Shown here: positions 1 to 6,363 of the stretch, piece after piece
How positions within the stretch are numbered: position 1 is the first letter of the stretch
Layout: the number at the start of each line of letters is the position of its first letter
Assembly (NCBI GenBank): GCA_937893785.1
Contig: CALCSP010000316.1
Location: 1 to 7,420, forward strand
Reading direction: 5' to 3'
DNA length: 7,420 nt
DNA from: an uncultured Verrucomicrobiales bacterium
Lineage (GTDB): Bacteria > Verrucomicrobiota > Verrucomicrobiia > Verrucomicrobiales > DEV007
The notes under the pieces: generated by a model
Databases searched by the model: none
The model's input: the letters and a program-made list of their open reading frames with translations, nothing else
What the model was told of the DNA's origin: nothing
Position numbers and translations under genes: made by a program

Positions 1-1962
1 CGTGCACGTGCCGCCGGTGCCCGAGTTATCCGCTACTGGCATGAATCAATCGCTAACCCCGCAGCCTTGCTTTCGAAGGCTGCCGGTGACCCATTCCCGC
101 GCGCCCGTATGGAGGCAATCCTCTCCGCAGGATACATCCCCAAAGCGGAAGCATTCACTGCAGTTCTAGCGGCACTGGATCATCCCCGCGACCCATTCAT
201 TGACACTGCGCTACCTCAGACAATCACTGCCCTTGAACCGTATTGGCGACCGGCTATTGAACAAGGACACTTGGAATTTTCCAAGGAAACCCATCGTGAT
301 TTTGCCGAGCAACAGGCAGGGATTGGTTTTGAGGCAAGGCTCAAGGAACACCTCAAAAAGAAATCCCCCGCTATTACCGAAACCAAAGCCCTTATGAATC
401 GCCTGGTCGCCAACCCGAGCACTAGACATACGCGCATGGTAGTTGATGCCGTTTCCGGGAAGCCTCCCGGCTCCGATCCCGAAGACATGTTGGTCATGCT
501 GAAGGGGCTCAACCAAGTAGCACGAGCGGGAAACATCTCCCTAGGACAGCGCATCAATCCACTGAAAAAACTCCTCAACCACCCCAACGACTCGGTAGCA
601 GCATCCGCCGTCGCCAACCTCGGGACATGGCAACTGAAGGGAGCCGGTCCTGACCTCATGGCAATCCTTAATGCCCCCAGTCGCTCTATGGAAGTGCGCC
701 GTGCGGCAGCAACCTCCCTAGGGCAACTAGACAGACCTGAAATAACCAGCGAACTGAAGCAAATCTCCTCCAAGGGGCAAATCGCACAACGCTACCTAGC
801 TGTCCTTGGACTCATTGAAACCGATATGCAGGAAGCTGCCGAGGCGGCGGCAGGCATTCTCAGCCTTGATCCAGAAATATCCAATCCAGTCACCCTCGTG
901 CAGGCCTTTACCAGCCGCTCCGGTGGTGCCAATATGTTGGCTGATGCCTTACAGGGACAAAAGCTCCATACGAATGTTCTCGATCAGCTCTCAAGCTACC
1001 ACCGGGCCAGTGGACAGTTACCCAAAAATCTGGCACAAAAATTTGCGGAGCCCCCTCCCCGTTCGTTAACGACACAACTAATTCGTGAAAACAGGGAATT
1101 GCTGACCGCAGCCGTCAAGGAATCGGGAAATCCGCAGACAGGTGAAAAAATCTTCCGGCGCCGGGAACTCGCCTGCTTCAGCTGTCACGCCATTGGCCCG
1201 GTCGGATCAAAAATCGGCCCCAACCTTGTCGCTGTCGGGGGAGCCGCACAGACCGACTACATTATCGAGGCCATCCTGCAACCCAACAAAAGTATCGCGC
1301 AGCATTATGAGAACCAGTTGATTACCTTAGTCGATGGCACTCTCCACATGGGTGCAATCGCATATAAGGGTGAAAAGGAAATCATCATCCGGGACTCCGC
1401 CCGGGGCGGACAGGAAGTAAAGATAGCCAGAGACTCGATCAAGAGGATCAAGCCCATGCCTTCACTGATGCCGGCAGGCCTTATTGATCAATTAAATAAC
1501 CGTCAGGAATTTCTCGATCTTGCCCGGTTTGTCGCCCTGCTTGGGCGCCCCGGACCCTATGCTAATGATGAAAGCCCAGTAATACGCAGATGGCAGGTAA
1601 CCCCCGGCAATACGGATCAAATACCGAATGAAAATGCCGGATGGAAAACAGTATACAGTATGATGGACGGTCATCTCCCAGACTTTGAACTCGGCGAAAA
1701 GCAACAAGTCTTTGCCCGCGGATTTGTCCAGGTCCACAGCGCTGGCAAGGTCAGCTTCAAAATAAATGATACCAAGGGAGTAAAGCTATGGATTGGCAAG
1801 CAGGCAATCGATGAACCATTAAAGCCCGTGCAGCTTGCCGAGGGACGCCACTGCCTGACTTTCTCAATTAATCGCAGCAAACGCATTGGCAAGGGACTTC
1901 GGGTGGAGATAACTGCACCTACCGGTTCCCCTGCCAAGTTCCAGCCGGAAGGAGGGTTCTAG
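1..1962 (+). CDS. HEAT-repeat protein with PVC-type cytochrome c (heme-binding) domain, 5' partial
   Basis: The frame is open from base 1 with no stop upstream, so this is the C-terminal 653 residues of a longer protein; the TTG at 67 is internal and not a credible start. Numbering from the first visible codon, residues ~1-90 and ~195-290 are Ala/Leu-rich helical pairs typical of HEAT repeats. A c-type heme motif CFSCH lies at residues 392-396 (bases 1174-1188), followed by GPNL and a later SLMPAGL stretch whose Met490 is a candidate distal heme ligand. This is the layout of the Pirellula/Verrucomicrobium-type heme-binding domain (TIGR02603). Residues ~540-645 look like a beta-sandwich (PA14-like; weakly supported). 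In the family, the missing N-terminus is often a beta-propeller 'membrane-bound dehydrogenase' domain, which cannot be checked here. The heme motif implies an extracytoplasmic location. The likely role is electron transfer linked to oxidation of a sugar or other substrate; the substrate is unknown. The stop lies 30 nt before the first sulfatase, suggesting co-transcription. Confidence 0.9.
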   Translation, partial: RARAAGARVIRYWHESIANPAALLSKAAGDPFPRARMEAILSAGYIPKAEAFTAVLAALDHPRDPFIDTALPQTITALEPYWRPAIEQGHLEFSKETHRDFAEQQAGIGFEARLKEHLKKKSPAITETKALMNRLVANPSTRHTRMVVDAVSGKPPGSDPEDMLVMLKGLNQVARAGNISLGQRINPLKKLLNHPNDSVAASAVANLGTWQLKGAGPDLMAILNAPSRSMEVRRAAATSLGQLDRPEITSELKQISSKGQIAQRYLAVLGLIETDMQEAAEAAAGILSLDPEISNPVTLVQAFTSRSGGANMLADALQGQKLHTNVLDQLSSYHRASGQLPKNLAQKFAEPPPRSLTTQLIRENRELLTAAVKESGNPQTGEKIFRRRELACFSCHAIGPVGSKIGPNLVAVGGAAQTDYIIEAILQPNKSIAQHYENQLITLVDGTLHMGAIAYKGEKEIIIRDSARGGQEVKIARDSIKRIKPMPSLMPAGLIDQLNNRQEFLDLARFVALLGRPGPYANDESPVIRRWQVTPGNTDQIPNENAGWKTVYSMMDGHLPDFELGEKQQVFARGFVQVHSAGKVSFKINDTKGVKLWIGKQAIDEPLKPVQLAEGRHCLTFSINRSKRIGKGLRVEITAPTGSPAKFQPEGGF

Positions 1963-1992
1963 AGCAGCTATTGCTTTAATCTACAAAATCTC

Positions 1993-3411
1993 ATGAAAAA
2001 CATTCTGCTTCTCTTTTCCATTGCCCTTGCTCTGCTCGCCACGGGCGTTGCTGCACCCAACGTGGTCCTTGTCATGGCCGATGATCAGGGATGGGGAGAA
2101 ACCGGTTACTACAATCACCCTGTTTTAAAGACTCCAAATCTGGATGCCATGGCAGCCAATGGGCTACGCTTTGATCGCTTTTACGCCGGCGGCCCTGTCT
2201 GCTCACCCACCCGCGCCACTGTACTTACCGGAAGGTCGCATGACCGTACCGGGGTCTTTGATCACGGATTCGCACTGCGCGACCAAGAAAAAACGCTTTC
2301 CAAGGCATTGCAGCAAGCCGGTTATGCGACCGGCCACTTCGGAAAGTGGCACCTCAACGGGTTGCGTGGACCTGGTGTCCCTATTTTGGCCGATGACAGC
2401 CACGGTCCCGGCCCCTTCGGTTTTGAAACGTGGGTCTCGGTTACCAATTTCTTTGACCTCAACCCCGTCATGAGCCGACAGGGAAAATTTGAAGAATTCA
2501 AGGGCGACTCATCAGAAATTATCGTCGATGAGGCACTACGATTCATCACCAAACAGGCAAAGTCCAAAAAACCCTTCTTCGCCGTGATCTGGTATGGAAC
2601 CCCGCACAGTCCCTGGATGGCCCTGGATGCTGACAAGGAACCATTCAAAAACCTCAGCCCCAAGGCGAGGGATCACTATGGGGAACTGGTAGCAATGGAT
2701 CGGAGCATTGGCACCTTGAGAAAAGGTTTACGAGAACTGGCGATCGAGAAAAATACCCTCGTATGGTTCACCAGCGACAACGGCGGGCTCCCCGGTTTCA
2801 AGCCCTCCACTACCGGTGGCCTGCGTGACTTCAAGGGTAGCATGTATGAAGGTGGACTGCGGGTGCCCGCTATCATTGAATGGCCGGGAGGAGTGAGTGC
2901 CCCGCGAGCTACGGCATACCCTGCAGGAGCCATGGACATTTTTCCCACGATTGCCCAGCTGGCTAGGCTACCCGCCTCAACCATGCTTCAACCTCAGGAT
3001 GGGTTAAGCCTGGTCCCACTGATGGCCGGTGAAATCGGCCCGCGCAAAAAACCCATCCCCTTTCGCAGCCGTGGACGTAGTGCGGTAATCGATAATGACT
3101 ACAAAATTCTTTCCTTCCCAAAGAATTCCAATGGAAAGAAACCCGCCAGGGTCGAACTCTACAATCTTTCCCGGGATGTTTCCGAGTCCAACAACCTGAT
3201 CGAGAGCGAACCGGAAACGACCAAGAAAATGAAAAAGCTGCTACGCTCGTCGGTCAAGTCCATTGAGTCCAGCGTAGAGGGGCACGACTACCCGGAAGGC
3301 AAGGTTAAATCAACGCAACCTCCCCGTATTTTCTGGACTGATGTGGATGCCTACAAACCCTATTTTAACCAGTGGCGCAAGCGCCCGGAATACAAGTCTC
3401 GCCTCAAATGA
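1993..3411 (+). CDS. Secreted S1-family sulfatase (arylsulfatase type), CSPTR active site
   Basis: A 472-residue protein that hydrolyses a sulfate ester, probably on a carbohydrate. The first ~21 residues (MKN, a Leu/Ala-rich core, then VAA) form a Sec signal peptide, which supports the ATG at 1993. Active-site residues in order: metal-binding Asp30-Asp31 in MADDQGWG; formylglycine precursor Cys70 in CSPTRATVLTGR (codon 2200-2202); GKWH at 117-120; His205 in GTPHSPW; metal-binding Asp262-Asn263 in TSDNGG; and Lys281 in the FKGSMYEGG stretch. All expected catalytic positions are present and the length is normal for the family, so the enzyme should be active once Cys70 is converted to formylglycine by a maturase encoded elsewhere. 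The C-terminal part holds the usual sulfatase subdomain, with an ELYNLSRDVSESNNL segment. No Shine-Dalgarno sequence is visible upstream. The next sulfatase overlaps its stop codon. The substrate cannot be read from sequence alone; names such as N-acetylgalactosamine-6-sulfatase often attached to such proteins would be guesses. Confidence 0.95.
   Translation: MKNILLLFSIALALLATGVAAPNVVLVMADDQGWGETGYYNHPVLKTPNLDAMAANGLRFDRFYAGGPVCSPTRATVLTGRSHDRTGVFDHGFALRDQEKTLSKALQQAGYATGHFGKWHLNGLRGPGVPILADDSHGPGPFGFETWVSVTNFFDLNPVMSRQGKFEEFKGDSSEIIVDEALRFITKQAKSKKPFFAVIWYGTPHSPWMALDADKEPFKNLSPKARDHYGELVAMDRSIGTLRKGLRELAIEKNTLVWFTSDNGGLPGFKPSTTGGLRDFKGSMYEGGLRVPAIIEWPGGVSAPRATAYPAGAMDIFPTIAQLARLPASTMLQPQDGLSLVPLMAGEIGPRKKPIPFRSRGRSAVIDNDYKILSFPKNSNGKKPARVELYNLSRDVSESNNLIESEPETTKKMKKLLRSSVKSIESSVEGHDYPEGKVKSTQPPRIFWTDVDAYKPYFNQWRKRPEYKSRLK
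3408..3411 (+). other. ATGA stop/start overlap coupling the two sulfatase genes
   Basis: The ATG of the second sulfatase (3408-3410) overlaps the TGA of the first (3409-3411). No purine-rich Shine-Dalgarno sequence precedes it; the upstream bases are tacaagtctcgcctcaa. This is the classic arrangement for termination-reinitiation coupling. It fixes the start of the downstream gene and implies that both genes are on one mRNA. Confidence 0.85.
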
Positions 3412-4958
3412 AACCCTTTGTCCCCCTTCTCTTTCTCCTTTCATTCATTGCCTTTGCCTCACAGGCAATTGGAAAGCCGAACATCATCCTGATCTACGTG
3501 GACGACATGGGTTACGGGGACGCCTCAATCCTCAATCCAAAGTCAAAGTTCAAAACTCCCCATATTGACCGACTTGGCAAGGAAGGAATCACCCTTACTG
3601 ACGGGCATTCCTCCGACACTGTCTGCACGCCATCACGCTATGGCCTGCTCACGGGACGCTACGCATGGAGAACAACTCTAAAGCGTGGAGTCATGGGTGC
3701 CGAGGGGAGCTGCCTGATCAAGGATGGACGCATGACCCTAGCCTCTTTCCTCCAGGAAAACGGTTACACAACTGCCATGGTTGGTAAGTGGCATCTGGGC
3801 ATGGATTTCCCGGGCACAAAGGGAAACCGAGACTGGACCAAACCGGTTCAAGACATGCCGCTGGACAAGGGGTTTGATTACTTCTGGGGTATACCAGCAT
3901 CGATGAATTATGGTGTGCTAGCATGGTTTGAGGGACGCTATGCCAAGGTCCCCCCTCTGCTCTTTACCTCAAAAAAACCCAGCAGGATCGCCATCGCCGA
4001 CTATCGGATCATGCCTCCCTACCAAAAGTCAGCAAATCAAGCCCCGGAGCCCAGGGAATCCGGCGGACGCAAAGGCAACCCGAATGGCAAGGGCCTTGAA
4101 GTTGCCCCCGATTTTGTTGACCGGGAATGCCTCACTCGGTTTACCGACAAATCCATCGAATGGATCAGAAACCACCACTCAAAAGGACGTGGAACGAAAC
4201 CTTTCTTCCTCTATCTTCCGCTCACCTCGCCACATAAACCGGTCATACCCCTTGAGCAATTTCGCGGGCAGGGTAAAGCGGGAGCCTATGGAGAGTTCAT
4301 GATAGAGACCGATTATCATGTTGGCCGCATCCTCGAACTCCTTGATGAGGAAAAGCTGGCCGAAAACACCCTTGTCATCTTCACTAGTGACAACGGCCCT
4401 GAAACTACCTGGAAAAAACGTGCTGAAATATTTTCCCACCAGAGCAACGCAATCTTCAAAGAAGGAAAACGTTCCATCTATGAAGGTGGGCACCGAGTGC
4501 CCTTCTTCATTCGCTGGCCAGGCAAGATCAAGCCAGGAAGCAAATTAAATTCTGCAATCTGCCAAACCGACCTTCTGGCAACTCTTGCAGAAATGCTTGG
4601 CAAAACACTCCCCAACAACGCAGGAGAGGACAGTAACAGCTTCTATGCTCAAATGATCAACTCTGGAGATGCAAAAAGCCACCCAGCAATCATTCATCAC
4701 TCAAGCCAGGGACGATTCGCCATTCGGGAAGGAAAATGGAAGCTGGTCATGCCGGGCGCAAAGAAAAGCATGAAAGCACAGCTCTATGACATGGAAAAGG
4801 ATCCCCGGGAAACCACCGACCTTGCAGGTAGACACACCGATACGGTCGCTGCACTAACCGCCCGCATCACCAAGATCATCAAAAGTGGGCGCTCCTCCCC
4901 CGGGCAACCAGTGAAAAACGACACTCCTTTATGGAATGACCTTGTCTGGATGAAGTAA
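3408..4958 (+). CDS. Secreted S1-family sulfatase (arylsulfatase type), CTPSR active site
   Basis: A 516-residue sulfatase. The ATG at 3408 is chosen over the in-frame GTG at 3372 because the signal peptide (MKPF, a Leu/Phe-rich core, cleavage probably near SQA or AIG at ~20-22) starts exactly there and the ATG shares ATGA with the upstream stop. Catalytic set: Asp32-Asp33 in VDDMGYGD; Cys73 in CTPSRYGLLTGR (codon 3624-3626), the formylglycine precursor; Lys127 and His129 in GKWHLG; His276 in TSPHKP; Asp328-Asn329 in TSDNGP; and Lys354 before YEGG. The set is complete, so it should be active. A Lys/Pro/Gly-rich stretch at ~187-235 is an insertion between core elements and may shape the substrate pocket. 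The protein resembles arylsulfatase A/GALNS-like enzymes common in PVC bacteria. It differs clearly from the preceding sulfatase in sequence, so it is not a recent duplicate. Translational coupling to that gene suggests joint production for the same substrate. The exact substrate is unknown. Confidence 0.95.
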   Translation: MKPFVPLLFLLSFIAFASQAIGKPNIILIYVDDMGYGDASILNPKSKFKTPHIDRLGKEGITLTDGHSSDTVCTPSRYGLLTGRYAWRTTLKRGVMGAEGSCLIKDGRMTLASFLQENGYTTAMVGKWHLGMDFPGTKGNRDWTKPVQDMPLDKGFDYFWGIPASMNYGVLAWFEGRYAKVPPLLFTSKKPSRIAIADYRIMPPYQKSANQAPEPRESGGRKGNPNGKGLEVAPDFVDRECLTRFTDKSIEWIRNHHSKGRGTKPFFLYLPLTSPHKPVIPLEQFRGQGKAGAYGEFMIETDYHVGRILELLDEEKLAENTLVIFTSDNGPETTWKKRAEIFSHQSNAIFKEGKRSIYEGGHRVPFFIRWPGKIKPGSKLNSAICQTDLLATLAEMLGKTLPNNAGEDSNSFYAQMINSGDAKSHPAIIHHSSQGRFAIREGKWKLVMPGAKKSMKAQLYDMEKDPRETTDLAGRHTDTVAALTARITKIIKSGRSSPGQPVKNDTPLWNDLVWMK

Positions 4959-4991
4959 AATTTACATAAACCAAGAACACTTCTAACTGAA

Positions 4992-6164
4992 TTGCCTTCC
5001 CCTCAAAAACTCAAGGATCTTGAAGTTTCCTGCCGCGAGCATTTTACCAGAATTTTTGAAACTCCTCCCATTCTGAGCGCATCTGCTCCCGGGCGCGTCA
5101 ACCTTATCGGTGAACATGTTGACTACCAGGACGGACTGGTTGCCCCTCTGGCGATTGATCGGCACGTGGTTGCCTCGGCGGCTCCTCTGCAGGAAAAAAA
5201 GGCTTTAATATGGAGTTCCACGAGCAATCAGCCACCTGTTGTCGTTGATCTCAATCCCAACCACCCACTGAAAGCCCCTGATGCATGGGCAAACTATATC
5301 TTCGGGGTCATCGCCTGTTACCGCGCCGCGGGTCATGATACCGGCGGACTTGCAATCGCCATTGACAGCAACCTACCGTCTGGTGCGGGACTGAGTAGCA
5401 GTGCGGCTCTGGAATCTGCCACCGCGCTAATCGTCGAAGAATTCTCAGGCAACCACTTACCGGCAAAAGAACGCGCACAACTCTGCCGAAAAGCCGAACA
5501 TCAATATGCCGGGGTTCCGTGCGGGATCATGGACCAGATGGCAGTCAACTGCGGACTGAAGGATCACGCCTTGGTAATTGATTGCCGCACACTGGAAATT
5601 ACGCCATTCACATTGCCCGCTGAACTATCAATGGTAGTCGTTGACACCAAGGTGAAACATTCCCTGGCCGATGGGGAATATGCAAAGCGCAAAAATGACT
5701 GCGTAAAGGCAGCCGAGATACTCGGCACCCAAATGCTCCGCGATACCGACATCGAACAACTCAAGCAAAAGCAAAACCAACTGGGTAACCGGCTCTACCG
5801 ACGGGCTCACCACGTGGTCTCGGAAATCACCAGGGTAAAGGATTTCACCGCCGCGATGAAGTCAGGCAACCCCAAGCTGGCCGGTTCACTAATGAATGCC
5901 AGTCATGCCTCACTACGGGATGATTTCGAGGTAAGCTGCCCTGAACTGAATACTCTTGTAGAAATGGCAGAAAAACTCGAGGCTATCGGTTCGCGCATGA
6001 TGGGCGGTGGCTTCGGAGGCAGCACGATCAACCTAGTGCATTCCGCCAAGGTAAATGAATTTACCGATCAGCTGGTAAAGAAATGCCGCGAAGAGCATGG
6101 ATGGACTCCCGAGGCCTTTGTAGTTTCGGCCGTTGACGCCGCAACACTGTCCGAGTTTTCATGA
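4992..6164 (+). CDS. galK: Galactokinase (GHMP kinase family)
   Basis: A 390-residue cytosolic enzyme (no signal peptide) that phosphorylates alpha-D-galactose at C1 using ATP, the kinase step of the Leloir pathway. All three GHMP motifs are present: the galactokinase signature GRVNLIGEHVDY at 34-45, the ATP-binding LPSGAGLSSSAALE at ~128-141, and the glycine-rich MGGGFGG at 337-343. Arg35 and Asp181 (in CGIMDQ) correspond to the catalytic Arg/Asp pair of E. coli GalK, and Glu41, His42 and Asp44 match sugar-contacting positions. Length is close to the usual ~380 residues. The start is TTG at 4992: there is no ATG or GTG between the preceding in-frame stop (4956-4958) and the signature, and the resulting N-terminus before GRVNLIGEH is only slightly longer than in E. 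coli. No clear Shine-Dalgarno sequence precedes it. The gene lies 33 nt after a sulfatase, which suggests that galactose is a product of the sulfatase-processed glycan. A related sugar-1-kinase specificity is possible but less likely. Confidence 0.95.
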   Translation: MPSPQKLKDLEVSCREHFTRIFETPPILSASAPGRVNLIGEHVDYQDGLVAPLAIDRHVVASAAPLQEKKALIWSSTSNQPPVVVDLNPNHPLKAPDAWANYIFGVIACYRAAGHDTGGLAIAIDSNLPSGAGLSSSAALESATALIVEEFSGNHLPAKERAQLCRKAEHQYAGVPCGIMDQMAVNCGLKDHALVIDCRTLEITPFTLPAELSMVVVDTKVKHSLADGEYAKRKNDCVKAAEILGTQMLRDTDIEQLKQKQNQLGNRLYRRAHHVVSEITRVKDFTAAMKSGNPKLAGSLMNASHASLRDDFEVSCPELNTLVEMAEKLEAIGSRMMGGGFGGSTINLVHSAKVNEFTDQLVKKCREEHGWTPEAFVVSAVDAATLSEFS

Positions 6165-6363
6165 TTAAACCCATTACTCGAATAGAATTACCCCGCCCTC
6201 AAACCCCCATTCTTCAATTCAGAATTCTAAAAAGTGCTAGGAAATTAAAGATTGAAAAGGACTTACTAAGGCCAGCCATTACAGCTACCATCTTTACCTG
6301 TCATCTTCCTTGCGCCAGGTGTGCGTGAACTCCACATTGCCCATTCAATAATTACCCATTCCC
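6165..6363 (+). other. Intergenic gap between galK and the third sulfatase
   Basis: This 199-bp stretch is the only sizeable non-coding interval in the window. I found no strong GC-rich hairpin followed by a T-run, no convincing -35/-10 pair, and no tRNA- or riboswitch-like structure. It is locally AT-rich around 6210-6260 compared with the flanking genes. A 55-codon open frame (6161-6328) starts on the galK stop but has no recognisable features. The gap may hold the promoter of the downstream sulfatase, but no specific site can be assigned. Confidence 0.6.

Noticed and set aside
67..69. TTG at 67 as the start of the cytochrome-domain gene
   Set aside because: The frame stays open to base 1 and the translated upstream residues continue the same helical repeat pattern, so the gene begins outside the window.
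216..773. 185-codon antisense open frame on the - strand
   Set aside because: It lies entirely within the HEAT-repeat coding region, has no recognisable domain, and its composition matches the shadow of a GC-rich gene on the other strand.
3372..3407. GTG at 3372 as an upstream start for the second sulfatase
   Set aside because: It would add 12 residues without signal-peptide character in front of a complete signal peptide that begins at the ATG 3408, and would enlarge the overlap with the first sulfatase from 4 to 40 nt.
6222..6227. GAATTC palindrome with flanking AATTC as a possible terminator stem
   Set aside because: The stem is short and AT-rich with no following T-run, so it does not support an intrinsic terminator.
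6252..6281. Possible sigma70-like promoter (TTGAAA near 6252) upstream of the third sulfatase
   Set aside because: No acceptable -10 box lies at 16-18 nt spacing; the match is too weak to call.
6169..6360. Short repeats of CCCATT (6170, 6340, 6355) in the gap after galK
   Set aside because: Only six to seven bases long and irregularly spaced; expected by chance and not an operator-like array.
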